Shown one piece after another: positions 35,096-48,098 of a stretch of 64,000 nucleotides of DNA. The stretch's first letter is position 1. Every line of letters begins with the position of its first letter. The notes beneath the pieces are model-generated. The model was not told the origin of the DNA. It did no database searches and saw only the letters and a list, made by a program, of their open reading frames with translations. The DNA lies in contig JARUPY010000387.1 in assembly GCA_029817715.1 (NCBI GenBank), positions 5,828,001 to 5,892,000 on the forward strand, given 5' to 3'. The DNA comes from Melastoma dodecandrum (lineage: Eukaryota; Streptophyta; Magnoliopsida; Myrtales; Melastomataceae). Both the position numbers and the translations under genes were made by a program.

Positions 35096-36020
35096 ATGGC
35101 CGGAAGATTCCGACGCAGTATAACTCTTGACGAAGCACACGTTTCTCAACTTGAGCAGCAAATTGCTGATCTTCAGTAACAACTTCAATCATTGTGAACC
35201 CATAATGGATCGCCTTCTCGCAGTCGATTAGACAGCGACAAAGAAGAGAATCCATGGCATGATGTTTCTTAACGAGGACCGTTACCAAAAAATCGGCGAC
35301 CCGAAAAGAGAGCCCAAATGATTCGTGTCCAGATTCTGGAGTTTGAAGGAAACCTTAACCTTGAGGAATTCGCCAATTGGAGGCATACAGTCGAATGCAC
35401 CTTTGATTACGAGGAGGTGCCCGAGGATCGAAAAGTTAAGATTGCAGCGTTACGGTAGAAGAAGTACGTCGGCCTATGGTGGGAGAACACCAATCAGCAA
35501 CTCCGCAGAGAAGGACGTGATAAGATCCGGACATGGTCAAAAATGAAAAGGGCTATGACTAAGAGATTTTTGCCTCAGAACTATCGGTAATATCTCTATC
35601 TCAAGTTGCAGTTGCTTCAACAAGTCTCAACGGTGTCGGAGTATACAAGGGAGTTTGAGAGACTCTTGTTGCAGTGAGATGTCCAAGAAGCCCCCGGGCA
35701 AACCATTGCTAGGTATATTCGAGGACTTAAGCCACAGATCGTGGATGCTGTAGAACTTCAGCAGTATTGGACTTTCAACGACGTTCGAGTGCTTGCCCAC
35801 AAGGTTGAGCAGCAACACGCAATGAAGTCTAGTATCCGCCCATTTGTGAAGGCTTTGCCTTCAATAAGGGGAGTAGTTTCCAGGAAAAGCCCCCGCCGAC
35901 TACGCCATAAATAACCCCATCGTCAACTACCATACCTGAAGTCAAGACGAACAAGCATGATCCTGTTCGCTGTTGTTTCAAATGCCATGGGATAGGACAC
36001 ATGGCATCGGAGTGTTCCTC
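35096..36020 (+). pseudogene. Gypsy gag with stops
   Basis: Begins MAGRFRRSITLDEAHVSQLE and continues with the gag pattern FEGNLNLEEFANWRHTVECTF, then EYTREFERLL. It closes with a CCHC zinc knuckle (CFKCHGIGHMASEC) near 35965-36015. At least five stop codons and some frame changes break it (for example near 35177 and 35458). Confidence 0.8.
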
Positions 36021-39000
36021 AATGAGAAATGTTGTCATTAAAGAATTGTCAGATGTAGAAGAAGAGTTTGATGAGAACGTCAATCATATTTGGGATCAAG
36101 AGGAGACTGAAGAATATCCGGACAAAGGAGTGTTGTTAGTCGTTCGCAAGGCCTTGAACGTAACACCAGTTCGCGATGAGAACCAACGTGAGTGCATCTT
36201 TCATACCGGGTGTACTGTTAAGGATAAAGTTTGTTTGGTGACTGTAGACAGCGGAAGTTGCACAAGCACGGTCTCTAGAAGCGTGATAGAAAAGCTGAAG
36301 TTGCTCGTAGCACCGCATCCTCATCCTTATCGCCTACAATGGCTCAACAAGGACAATGATGTTCGTGTGACGCAACAAGCGCAAGTCCCTTTCTCGATTG
36401 AGAAAAGCTACAGGGATGAAGTCGTTTGCGATTTGATTCCGATGGATGCGTGTCATTTGCTCCTAGGAAGACCGTGGCAATTCGATAAACACGCACAGCA
36501 TGACGGGTATAATAATACATATTCCATTAGCATCGACGAAAAGAATATCACCTTGATGCCATTAATCGCCCAGCCAGACGAAGTACCTATCTACTAGTCG
36601 CCCGATCAAGTGTTCAAGCGAATGGAGTTAATTCGGGCGACGCACGAAAGCGAAGGTGTTTACTTTTTGGTTCTGGTCGAAGCAACCCAGGATCAATCGT
36701 TGGAACATCTACCTGCGAAAGCTTTAATCAAGGAGTTTAAGGATGTATTCCCGGAGGAGTTACCGGTCTAAGTATCCAACACCAGATTGATTTTATTCCA
36801 GGAGCTTTCTTACCCAACCGACCAACTTGTCTGTGTAATCCCCAAGAAGCGAAAGAACTTCAAAGACAAGTCGATGAGTTACTTGATAAAGGTTGGTACG
36901 AGAGAGCTTGAGCCATTGCTCAGTTCCAGCTATATTCGTATTGAAGAAGGATGACACATGGAGAATAGGCATGGACAATCGAGTGATCAACAAGATAACG
37001 GTGAAGTATCGCTTCTCAATTCCTCGACTAGATGACTTGTTGGATGAGTTGCATGGAGCGTAGGTGTTTTCAAAAGTAGACTTGCGAAGTGGTTACCACC
37101 AAATTTGAATGAAGGAAGGTGACGAGTGGAAGGCGACCTTCAAAATCAAATACGGGCTGTACAAATGGTTGGTGATACCCTTTGGCTTGTCGAACGCACC
37201 CAGCACTTTCATGTGACTGATGACCCATGTCTTGCGACCATTCATGGGGAAGTTTGTGGTGGTCTCCTTCAATGACATTCTTAGCTACAACAGCAGTCTC
37301 GACAAGCATGCTGAGCACTTTTGCACAGTGTTTCGCACATTTCTCTACGAGAAGCTGTACGAAAATCTCAAGAAGTGTGAGTTCTTCCAACACAGTGTAG
37401 TATACCTTGGTTTTGTAGTGTCAAACGAATGAATCAAGGTTGATGAATGCAGGATCGAAGAGATCAAGAAGTGGCCAGTGCCAAGGAGTTTCCAAGACGT
37501 TCGTAGCTTCAATTGCTTAGCGTCGTTCTACAGGAGATTCATTCGAAGTTTCAGTTCGATCGCATCTCCTCTCACCGAGTGTCTAAAAGGAGACAAATTT
37601 GAATGGACTTCAGCCGTACAAGCTAGTTTCGAGCGACTGAAAGAGTTTCTAAGCAAAGAACCCGTTCTCACCTTACCTGATTTTGCGAGGATGTTCGAAG
37701 TCGAATGCGACTCATCCGGAGTTTGAATAGGAGGAGTGTTGATGCAGGAAGGAAGACGCATCGCTTACTTCAGCGAGAAGCTCAATAGTGCGAAACTCAA
37801 CTACTCGACGTAAAACAAGGAGTTCCTAGCCATCATTCGAGTTTTAAAGAAATGGAGCCACTATCTGCTGCCTAGAGCGTTCGTACTACACACCGACCAT
37901 GAAGCTCTCAAACACATCAGTGGTCAGTACAAGCTTAGTCGGCGACATGCGAAGTGGTTCGAATTTCTTCAATCCTCCCGGAGCGAAGAACGTAGCTACG
38001 GATACCCTTTCAAGGAAGATAGTTTTGATGTCCGCAATGGAGTCCAAGCTCTTTGGTTTTGAGTACCTGAAGGCTCTATATAAGGGCGATGAAGATTTTG
38101 GAGGAGTCTTCGCCTAATGCACCACCCAGGCGATCGATCGATTTCGCAGGTGAATGGATTTCTCTTTCGCGACTCTAAGTTGTGCATTCCCAGGAGTTCA
38201 ACGCGAGAGCTACTCATTCAAGAAGTCCATAGAGGAGGAATCGCCGGACATTTTGGAGTCGACAAGACATTGTCGATGCTTCAGGAGAATTTCTATTGGA
38301 CTCAAACGGAGAAGCAAGTGAGGAGTCTTATCTCGAGATGTGATATCTGCCACCAGGCGAAGAGTCGAGTCCAACCCCAAGGATTGTATGCTCCACTCCC
38401 AGATCCTGAGCAACCATGGGAACATGTGAGTATGGATTTTATGTTGGGACTACCCAAGACGTAGCGGAGGAAGGATTCAATCATGGTTGTGGTCGATATA
38501 TTCTCGAAGATGGCACACATCATTCCATATCAAAAGACAGACGATGCAACCAATGTAACAGATTTATATTTTCGAGAAGTGCTGAGGTTGCATGGAGTAC
38601 CTAAGTCGATCGTATCAGATCGCGACGTGAAGTTTCTAAGCTACTTTTGGAAGACGTTGTGGCACAAGCTGGGAACTAAGCTTGTCTTTAGCACGGCGTA
38701 TCATCCGCAGACCGACGAACAAATAGAGGTTGTTAATCAAACCATGGCTGTAATTCTTCGAACCTTGGTCTCGAAGAACCAAAAGGATTGGTATGTGAAG
38801 CTTGCTCATGCTGAGGTAGCCTACAACAGAGCCCCGAGTTCAAAAACCAAGTCCTCGCCCTTTGAGGTAGTCTATGACATCAATCATATAATTCTTGTCG
38901 ATCTAATGCATTTACTAAGTTTGAAGGCAGTCAGCCGAGATGCCAAAGAGCGCGCTAAGGAGATGAGATTGCTCCATGAAAAGATTCGTGCTCAGATCAA

Positions 39001-39294
39001 GACGGCTAACCTTCGATATCAGGAGAGAGCAAATTGTGATAGGAGAGCGAAAGCTTTTCAGCCAGGAGATTTAGTGTGGATTCATCTGAGGAAGGAACCA
39101 TTTCATGTAAAGAGGAAGAATAAGCTGATGCCTCGAGCAAAATGAGCTTTCAAGATCATCGAGCACATCAACGGCAATGCCTACAAGGTTGATCTCTCTG
39201 GAGAGTATGGAGTTTCCGCCGCTTTCAATTTAAAGGACCTCATTCCGTATAAAGACGATGATCCTACGAGTTTGAGGACAAACTCTCTTCAATA
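36001..39294 (+). pseudogene. Gypsy pol with stops
   Basis: Protease with VDSGS at about 36245-36262. Reverse transcriptase at about 36960-37420 ([26 protein letters not shown]), where the catalytic motif reads SFNDIL in place of the usual YxDD type. RNase H at about 37470-38060. Integrase at 38190-39145 with the H-H-C-C finger (EVHRGGIAGHFG ... CDICHQAKS), VSDRDVKF and YHPQTDEQIEVVN. A terminal segment ends in AYKVDLSGEYGVSAAF. Stops at about 36598, 37216, 37430, 37724 and 38461, among others, show that it is dead. Confidence 0.85.
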
Positions 39295-39303
39295 AGGGAA
39301 GGA
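39294..39303 (+). other. Polypurine tract of the gypsy element
   Basis: AAGGGAAGGA directly before the 3' LTR, the usual plus-strand priming site. Confidence 0.75.
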
Positions 39304-40062
39304 TAATACAAGGACGGACGCCGCTTCGCCCACACCTCAGCCACCGTCGCCAACTGGAAGCCTCAACTTGCTTGTCATCGATTAAGCGACGTGACGAAAG
39401 GAGCACCGAGCGATACGACTTTCAGGTGACGAGCTACCCAAGAGACGCTACGATGCGATCTGATGGTTCGTCTGACAACTTGCACCCCAAGAGTCACGCC
39501 TGCTCCACCAGCTTTTCAGATGTTGTCAGGAGGAAATAATATATTTCCCTTCCTTATCTTCTAATCTTATCTTTTATTTCTCTTATCCTTTATTTCGTTA
39601 CTTTTATTGCCTTTCCTATCGGCAGCTATATAAGCCCTTGCCTTGAAAGAATTGGAAACAATTTTGATCAGACATTTAAATCCATATTAGACTTCTGTCT
39701 TTCTATGCGAAGGAGTGGATTCTCTTTCAACCTCGTTCTTCATTTGGTGGATTTCCAAGTGCAGATTGAATAGAGTGTATCAACCGGTGGTGATCTACAT
39801 ATATCTTCCGTGTTGTTCCTCGCCCTCGTTCATGTTCACGGTGGTGTGTCTGAAGTGAGTTCCATCCGAGTCTTCTTTCACGGTGGTGTATCAGTATCCG
39901 TGGAGGTTGATCTCAACCTATCCTATCATACCCGTACATTCAGTCATCTCGTTTCATTATATACCCTTCCAACCATTCCCACGTCACTCCATTTCGCACC
40001 CACAGTGACGCCCCCATCATTTCGGTATTGGAATCATCTATTCTTTTTCGTTCCCCACATCA
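39304..40062 (+). repeat. 3' LTR of the gypsy element
   Basis: 759 bp, matching the 5' LTR but with the first dinucleotide mutated from TG to TA and several small insertions. Ends CCCACATCA. TATATAAGCC lies at about 39627. Confidence 0.85.
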
Positions 40063-40067
40063 AATAT

Positions 40068-41451
40068 TATCTTGTTTTTAAGTTTGCTTCAATAAATTTT
40101 ATTTCACTCAACATAAGAATATTGAAAATTTTTCAAATTTCAAAGTTAAAGTCCTAAATTCTGTTTGGAAGTTTTCCCTTCCGCGGGAAAAGGATGAACA
40201 ATAACAGCAAAATCTATTGAGTAAGTGAAATATTATATAACATAAAAATTACAATGAAAATGTCATATTTGCCCTTTGATTGTTTCAAATCTTTAGTATC
40301 TCTTAATGGAATTCATTTTCTCAATCTCTCGTAATTACGGTCCAATAAGTAGTTAATTGAAAAAGAAACTAAATACAAAAATAAGTAAGGTTACAAATGG
40401 CCTAAATAGTCTTTACTACATAATATTTATGTATGTACAAGACCATTCAAAACACGTATACAATGTAGCTACTCCTTGATTTAGCTAGTACACAGCAAAG
40501 GAGGATAATACAAAGATTATTGGTTAATAATAGTTGGATACAATTTCAACTACATAATATCAAAATAAAAAAAAACATATATATTATATCACTTCAGACA
40601 TACAACATCCACATAATACATGACATAGTGGTTAGCCACATAATCATGTTAATTGCATATTGTTATCCAACAACTTGTTGCAGTACTTATAAAAAAAAGT
40701 TGCCGCGAATTGATATTGGTGCGCCGACCAACAAAGCACATATCGAAGGATGTGAGTAAAGATAACAATAATATCGGATATGGTACTCCTTAGGCAGTCT
40801 AGGTGATTGCAACACTGCATATATTTGACTATTTTATTGCACAACAAATTTGCCAACAACAACCTTCTCACCTAAGTCAGGTAATGCCATTGACAACTTG
40901 TCAGTGTTTGCGGCTATTGTTATGTAACCTTCTTCCATTATGAAAATTAGTGAAGCTTTTTGCTTCCAGTAGATCGAGCAGACCCTCCAGATAGTTCGGT
41001 GTCAATATACTCTGTAGTGGGTGTTTCTAGAACAGAAGTCGGGGAATGGTGGTCTCCAAAACAACCTCGAGGCCGGCATATCTCTATCGTTGGTTTCGTC
41101 AATTCAAACTACTTACATGTTCCCCGGTAGCATGAATATCATCCCACAAATATCGGAGATTATCCCAATTATAAATAGATTTAACTCTTGACTTTGTCAA
41201 TTTGGGATTTTTCTGCAAAATATATAATACTTTATCGAAATCAAAGACATAATTTAAAATGCAATAAACACGAACAGTATAACACGCGATCGAAATTGGC
41301 ACTAAATCCAATTAATGCATGACATCCAATAAAACAAAATGAAACATGCTAAAATAATATGATAATACAATTAAGTTGGACCAAATATTGAAAATAATAC
41401 ATTGATTCGTTCTTCCCGAACATGATTCTTCGGTTCAAATTTATTTGTATT
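40068..41451. other. AT-rich spacer, no gene recognised
   Basis: No coding region with a family signature. The frames at 40520-40871 and 41099-41311 shadow each other across strands and have no domain. The stretch probably belongs in part to the Harbinger relic that follows. Confidence 0.45.
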
Positions 41452-41757
41452 TTAGTTCCACGCAAACCCACTAAAACCTTTGAATGCTTCATGGAATAGT
41501 GCATACCTTTCATCGTTTTTTTTTTTATTATTATCTAATTTATCACATGCTTCTTTGTAATTTTGTACCGTGAATCTCATTGAAATCTTTAACAATATTT
41601 TGGTAGGAAATGCATAGAAATTTTGATCCGGTCGATTGCCATTACGTGCCTCTCGGTTGAGTAGCTCCAAAAGCAAGTCTTTGAATGGTTGGAGCCCAGC
41701 GAAAATTCTTGCTTCGAAATCCCCATGTGGTGTCTTCCCTTTAAGCGATCTAGTCAT
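41452..41757 (-). pseudogene. Myb/SANT-like protein of a Harbinger element
   Basis: A 101-residue minus-strand frame that fits the plant Myb/SANT-like domain found as the second protein of PIF/Harbinger elements: LLLELLNREARNGNRPDQNF, then FTVQNYKEACDKLDNNKKK, then FHEAFKGFSGFAWN. In such elements it helps the transposase bind DNA. It lies downstream of the transposase relic on the same strand, supporting one element. Confidence 0.5.
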
Positions 41758-42149
41758 GTTAACCTATGAATTTTATTTTAAAAGAAATAAACACATGCAA
41801 ATATAATACTTGCAATACGAATCCAAGTTTCACGTTCATTACGATAGTACATGTACAATAATATGAAATTACAATATCAGTAGTGATTCTCATTTTGGTA
41901 TGCAATCCACATTTGAGAAGCTATCAAATCTTTAAGAACTTTCCTCTTTCTATACTTTAGGTCAAGATTCATATTCTCTTATGCATGAGAGTCCATATTC
42001 TCCTTTAGGCAGATTTGGATCGCCTACACCGTTGTCCTCAAACTGAAGAGTATTGTCTTTAGGATCGAACCCCAATAAGAAATTATGGAGAACGCCACAA
42101 GCAGAATTATATTGGTCATAGTTGCATATGATTATTGACATTCAGAACA

Positions 42150-42640
42150 ACTAACAATAATAGGAGATCTTTTCTTTAAGACTAAAAAATCACACGTTAT
42201 GTAATTTCTCAAAGATGCATGGCAATGATTGAAGAGCTCTTCCGGTGTTTGTGGTCCACGTCGCTAATATTCCTTCAAGTGATATCTTGTACGACTATAT
42301 GTCTTCAACAACTTACTAGTCAAACCAAAACCATCATCTCCCAAGTCAACTTTTCCATTAATTAAAAAACGTGTGTCATTGGTCGGAGGTAACAATATGA
42401 AATTGTAACTTATTAAACATTTATTTACCTCCAGGAATAGTTAATGGATCATTCCTAGTAAGTACACTTTATAAAATACGAGAATTTGCCGCTGATCCTT
42501 CCCAACCCTCTAAAATACATGTGAATTTAAGATTTAAAGAACAAGTTGGAAGGACATTTTGTGTGGGCCTATCTTTTCGAACTCTATATTTAGGTGCCTA
42601 GACTTTTTACACCGTATTGCGTGGCACCTAAGCCATCCTG
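42150..42640 (-). pseudogene. PIF/Harbinger transposase relic
   Basis: Translating the minus strand gives recognisable pieces of the Harbinger DDE nuclease: PTQNVLP, then FTCILEGWEGSAANSRIL, then DPLTIPGG (42580-42430), then TYSRTRYHLKEY and PQTPEELFNHCHASLRN (42310-42195). Stops and a frame change separate the pieces, and the first catalytic segment is not visible. It is a dead element on the same strand as the Myb-like frame at 41452-41757. Confidence 0.7.
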
Positions 42641-43850
42641 AAAGATAATATGAATAAATAACTATTATAAATATGTGAAAGGTAGGACATATACCAAATT
42701 ATACTATTAACATATGATTGAAAGAGGAATGAAAATGGTAAGAGAGTGCCTTAAAATAAGGAAATAATCGATGATTATGGAGAATATGTTCATGATAATT
42801 ACCCCAACCAATATATTGTGAAAATATTTACTAGTTCTCTCACCCGATCGACGTTAGAAGAATCTGACCACACGATTCTTGAAATTTTGATCAGTATGAG
42901 TAAAAATGTAATAAGATGCCCTTATATCGTAGCTTTTGTGTACTCTTTCACTTGATTGTTCTGCTAATTTAATCACATAAATTTTACAGAAGAAAAGTGC
43001 TCATTCTCAACATATCTCGATAATGTATCTTTGAGTTGCTTAATTTATGAATTACATCACGTCGACATGTATCTTGTTCATTCTTTGACATGCTAACACT
43101 TGTAGTATGTAATGACATAGTTGTAGCCATATTGATGAAGCAACATTTATTGTTGCAACACCAAACGTTTACAACTCAAGCCATTTTCGAGCCATTTCAG
43201 TAACTTCATTTGGTGGTAATGAATTCAAAATTTCATAGTCAATGAAGTTAACTCTGGTAATATTTTCAAACACATCTTTAGTAGATTGAGCCTTTGAATT
43301 AGACGTTTATATTTGTATAAGTGATTCAACAATCTACAATAGAATACGAACAAATACAAACATAAAAACTATATGATCATGTTTCGACCATCGACTATAT
43401 GAACAAACTATATGAACCATCGATCTAAGGCACCGATACCACTGTTATATAGTAGCCGACATCAAATGTCCTAAAAGCTAGAATTTATGGGTGAAAGAAT
43501 GACATAATTTATATTTTTTATCAATATAAAAATGTTTGATTTCTACATGCAATTATTTATAACCGAATTTAAAAAAAATAAATGCAAGAAAAACTAATAT
43601 AATCTTTTTTTCTAATCATGTAAATAATTTTTTTAACTTTATTTATAAATTTAAAATGTTGGATTAAATTTGATTTTTCATTTTACAAAAATTTGATTTT
43701 CTTTTACTTTTTCATAAATACATTAGCAATTAATAATAATAATAATATTATTATTAAAAAAAGTATTTTAGTATATCGTATTTTAAAAAATAGTGATTCG
43801 GCACGAATGGAAGGCTTGGTCTAATTGTTCTTCTATTAAGATAGGTGTAG
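42641..43850. other. AT-rich spacer, no gene recognised
   Basis: No recognisable coding sequence. Very AT-rich at 43500-43800. May include further decayed parts of the Harbinger element. Confidence 0.4.
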
Positions 43851-43899
43851 GCATTGAATAATGTTGGAAGCCCCTTTATGTTGGCTTACCAAGTAACAA

Positions 43900-44740
43900 T
43901 GTGAGGATTAATGTCACTAACAATATAATAGAGTATGAAGCTTTAACGACAACTCCTCAGATGTTGTTAGAACTTAGGGCAACTGAAGCCGGATCACTAA
44001 CAATGTAATAAAGTATACTCTATACTCAAAAACTACTCAGTTTTGGATGGATTTGTCATAGAAAACTGAACCAAATGTATAAGAGTGTCCTCAAACAATA
44101 TGTATCACTGGATGAAGTCTTGTATATAAAGACGAATGAATAAAATGAAGCAACATGGGTTATGTTCAAGTCCCATGACGAGCTTTCTGGTGCTCATCAA
44201 GTAAGAATGAAGATTTGTTAGATAATCAGACGTCATGGTTTTTATTGGTCATCTATGATGAAAAATCACATTGAGATGGCAAGGGGTTGCCAACTATTTC
44301 AATTGTGCGGACCTATTGCATTAGCACTTGCATATGAGATGTATGTGGTAATCAAACCATAGTCTTTACGGATCATGGGTAATGGATATTGCTAGTGAGA
44401 TACATCCAAAAATCTTTTGCGTTAGTCACTATTGACTATTTCACAAAATGGATGGAAGCAAGAACATTTAAAAGTATAAACTAGATTGATGTGGTGAGGT
44501 TCATAAAACATAGACATTATTTATAGATTTGAAATACCTCATAACATAATAGTAGATAATATAACCATGTTTAATGAATTTACCAGAAGAGAATTTGCTA
44601 AATAATTTGGCTTTACTTTTGTTGAATTTTTCTTCATAATATGTTCTGGGCAAGTGAAAGCTATTGATAAATCCATTAAAAATAATATACGAAAAATGAT
44701 ATGAAATAACTCATGACATAATGTGTTGCAAGAAACTCTA
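43900..44740 (+). pseudogene. Gypsy RNase H-integrase relic
   Basis: Broken plus-strand frames give integrase-like phrases: SHDELSGAHQVRMKI, RRHGFYWSSMMKNHIEMARG, then pieces resembling the VTIDYFTKWMEARTFK and IPHNIIVDN motifs (44400-44560). Upstream, NNIIEYEALTT fits the end of an RNase H. Stops and frame changes are frequent. It is unrelated by position to the element at 34300-40062. Confidence 0.6.
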
Positions 44741-44973
44741 TGAACTTTAAAGGTCACAAAAGCGAGAAAGTATAGCGGTAACTCTTCTCAGTTCAGTATG
44801 CTGCTTCCCATTGTTTAAGTCATGTTGTATTTCTAGACATTTGGAAGGAATTGGAAGATATGAAGAAGAAATATACGGGCAATGGAAGACTGGAAATGTA
44901 ATTTGCCTTGAATAGTATTGAAGCCCCTAAAAAGAGAATTGTTCACACAAGTCTGCACAGAGAACAGGACTAC

Positions 44974-45740
44974 TCAGCTAAGTTGCACTCTACCTGCGTA
45001 GGATCGTCTCCGCACCGCCCAGCTATCAATACGGTTGGTTACAGCATCCACCAAGGGTCTGCAGTTCACAGGGTAGAGCCTTTTGGACAAGTAAATTCCA
45101 AGGTAGCTAGCTGAATGGGAGTTCCCTATCTTAAAACCTGTTTCCCTTAGTATGGGCACTTCCTCCTCCCATTCCACCCTCCCGAAAAAGATTTCGCTCT
45201 TTGCTTTGTTTAGCTGGAGGCCAGACCATCTCGAGAACTAAGTAAGTGCCACGACTAGTCTTTTAACAGAGGTGACTGAGGACCCTGTGGATAATAGGAC
45301 GCCATCTGCAAAGCTCAGGTGCGCATGTTTGTCGCCTCGCACCTCCAATGGTGCTTATGTTCCGCGACTGATGTTTCCTGGCGTAATAATCCTGACAAGA
45401 CCTCCATACACATGACAAATAGGTAAGGCGAGAGGGGATCACCTTGTCAGACTCCTCTTCCACTCAAGAAGAACCCACACAACTCTCCTTTTAAGTTCAC
45501 CGAGAATGTCGGGGTTGTTATACATTCCATAATCCAAGTTATCATGGCTGGTGGGAAATTGACATATCACCACCTGTACAAGAAAGCCAGTCTATGGAGT
45601 CGCGAACCAACTTTTCACAAAGAGAACAGGCCAATGGGTTACGACTTCTCTACAACTCTTTTTGTGTCATCTTCGACTTCCTACAAACGAATAAGTTATA
45701 ACAGTATTTTCCTCAACGCTTTTTGGGGCAAAAAAGAAAC
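44974..45740 (-). pseudogene. LINE (L1-type) reverse transcriptase relic
   Basis: Minus-strand pieces of a plant LINE reverse transcriptase: ECITTPTFSVNLKGELCGFF, then QGDPLSPYLFVMCMEVLSGLL (about 45530-45370). Next is LSFADGVLLS, where the usual FADD active-site motif has lost its second Asp. Then come FSRWSGLQLNKAKSEIFFGR and YLGIYLSKRLYPVNCRPLVD, ending in RIDSWAVRRRSYAGRVQL at about 44974. Stops and frameshifts break it. Confidence 0.8.
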
Positions 45741-45744
45741 ATGA

Positions 45745-46559
45745 GTTTGGGTGTGGTTTTTTTGTGAAGTAGTCAAAAAATACACGATTGTTTATGGTGT
45801 ATGTTTCTGCCATCATTCGAACCAAGAGGGAATGTGGAAGTTTGTGAGCAGCTTCAGTTATCCAATGTGACCAAATAAAAAGCGTTTGGTTAGCTTATGA
45901 CATAACCGATAGAGGTTGCTTTCGGTGGTATTGTTGTAAAATTACATGTAAGAGACATTTCCGACCTGCTAGCGGCGGCTAAGGCTCGACGATCATTGTG
46001 GAAGAACCATTCGTCCTGAAGGTGTCATGATGTCATTCGGATGAGGATCCTCTTCCTCCACCAAATTCACTTGGGGAGCCATCCAACAGCGGCTATCCCT
46101 CAAACTCTTTGTCGAAGAGAACATCGTCAAGTTGTAGCAGTCTTGCCCGGACATGATGATAAAGATACTGTTATGGTAGGTTTCCATTCGTCTTTTTGAG
46201 GCAATGAATGGCATGTTAGGTTTCCTGCTGCAAATTCTATGGACTACACAGTGTTACATTAAGAGGGGGTGAATTAGTGTTAAAGTTCAATTAAGGATTT
46301 TTAACTCCTTTTCGACAAACCCCGCAGCATAAGAAAGCTTTTGTAAAACAGAACCTTAGAAACAAGTTTTTGTAAGACATAACGTACAAATGTGATTGCG
46401 ATTTTTTTATGCACGGAAGACTTTTATAGTGGTTCGACAACTTGCCTACATCCACTCTTCACCCCGAATTTGGATGGTTATCACTCAGGTGTAACGTAGT
46501 AGAGATTATAAAAAGTGATACGTAACATAGTAGCGATTATAGAAAGTGATATGAGATCG
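45745..46559. other. Probable transposable-element remnant
   Basis: No gene recognised. The phrase GAGGGGGTGAATTAGTG (about 46264) and TTTATAGTGGTTCGACAACTTG (about 46423) resemble parts of non-coding plant repeats. The minus frame at 45993-46214 has no domain I can name. Confidence 0.4.
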
Positions 46560-46560
46560 A

Positions 46561-46800
46561 CCTTCTACAACACAAACCAGAAGGTTCTGCACAAAAGGTG
46601 ACTCGTTGTACAACACAGACCGTAAGGTTCTGTACCAAGTGTGTCAACCTTCTACAGCATAGATCAGAAGATTCTGCACCAAAGTGACTCGTTGTACAGC
46701 CCAGACCGTAAGGTTCTGTATCAATTGTGTCAACCTTCTACAGCACAGACCAAAAGGTTTTGTACCACAGTGACTCGGTGCACGTGTTACCGTGACTAAC
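46561..46800. repeat. Minisatellite, ~86-bp unit, about 2.7 copies
   Basis: Units begin CCTTCTACA at 46561, 46648 and 46734. Each unit contains two related halves built on ACAGACC...AAGGTTCTGTACCA, so the true ancestral unit may be about 43 bp. Confidence 0.8.
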
Positions 46801-46844
46801 AAAACTAACGGATTGTCGAACGTTTCTCTCAGGCGATGTCATCT

Positions 46845-47000
46845 CCTGCACAGTAACCTGCCATGACTTCCTCCGAGACTTTTCATTCCGGCAGCGTCTT
46901 CACCTGCACAGCAACCTGCTGCGACTTCCACAGAACTTTTCACTCCGGCGGCGTCCCACCTGCACAACAACCCGTTGTGACTTCCCTTGTGAGATCCCTC
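46845..47000. repeat. Minisatellite, 56-58-bp unit, about 2.7 copies
   Basis: Units begin CCTGCACA at 46845, 46903 and 46959 and contain CTTTTCA(C/T)TCCGGC. The array follows the first minisatellite closely, probably within one element. A related phrase ACACA(A/G)A(A/G)CCC(T/C)TACCCAAGGTT follows twice (about 47020 and 47080). Confidence 0.75.
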
Positions 47001-48098
47001 AAGATCTCGACTGAGCAAACACAAAACCCTTACCCAAGGTTCTCCTGCGTGGTCCCTCGAGACTACGGCTAAGTAGACACAGAGCCCCTGCCCAAGGTTA
47101 TCCTAGACACAGAGAACGTTACACCGCAGAAGCTAGTTAGTCTCTCACCTTCTGTGCTCCCGGGGAATCTGCCCTTTTCTCTGGAACACTACACATTGGT
47201 CACGCCAGCAACCGTACGGGATTAATATTTTTACAAGCTACCCTATTTATACAAAATTCCAAAACACTAATTATAGAAGGTAGAATTAACTAATATAGCT
47301 TCTACACTTATATGAAAAACGAATAAATCAATGATATTAATTCCATTAATATGTAAATGATATCTCTCATTGGAAGTATTCGTTGGGGATGAGATCTGAC
47401 TAAGATCAATTGATTTAATCAAATCATCATGGATAACCATTGTAGAAGGTTACATGTTACGATAACCTTCTATGTATGGAAATAATAAAAATTAACTTCC
47501 ACGATTTATTTTGTCAGATTCATTCATTTATCTTGATGAATTTGGACAAATGACATGTTTTTCTTATCCAAAGAAAAATTATTAATGGAAGATATGATTC
47601 ATATGACATAAATTCAATCATATAGAACCTTCTATAAATAGAAAATTTATTTCCTTCAATTGGAAATATATTATTCTCTTTATTTCTTTAGTAATGAAAT
47701 CATTTGATTTCGATAAGATAATTATCCATAATTCCCATGGAATATTCACATTTAATTTCGTAATTAATTATTAATTATAAAAATATTTCCTTACAGAAGG
47801 CTCTCATCAGGAGTAGCTTCTGTTGTATAGAGGGTTGACTTATGTTTGCAAAAGGTCAATACTCATCGTCAAAACCACTTCAACGCACAGTATATCTAGC
47901 AGGAGAAAAATTACGCATTTTTATACTAAAACACTCGCCGTTGTGCACTTTAACCAAGTTTAACAGAGTATCCAGCGAAAAATTCGATAAGATAATAGCC
48001 CATCATATACGCAACGCTCAAGCGTCCACTAGGACTTTTTGCAGCTACTTTCGAGTATTTCGCTGGATGCTGAGCTGAAGCAGGGGAAGTGAGTGCAT
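47001..48098. other. No gene recognised
   Basis: AT-rich spacer ahead of the methylesterase gene end. The plus frame at 47842-48078 lacks a domain. Nothing else is seen. Confidence 0.45.

Larger units (their letters stand above)
34300..40062 (+). mobile_element. Ty3/gypsy LTR retrotransposon, full length but dead
   Basis: Plus-strand element bounded by LTRs at 34300-35026 and 39304-40062. A perfect 5-bp target duplication, AATAT, lies at 34295-34299 and 40063-40067. A tRNA-Met primer-binding site and a purine tract lie inside the LTRs. The domain order gag, protease, reverse transcriptase, RNase H, integrase is that of gypsy. Many stops and frameshifts are scattered through gag and pol. The LTRs differ more than those of the copia element, so this insertion looks older. 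It sits just upstream of the S24/S35-like gene, in the opposite orientation. Confidence 0.92.
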
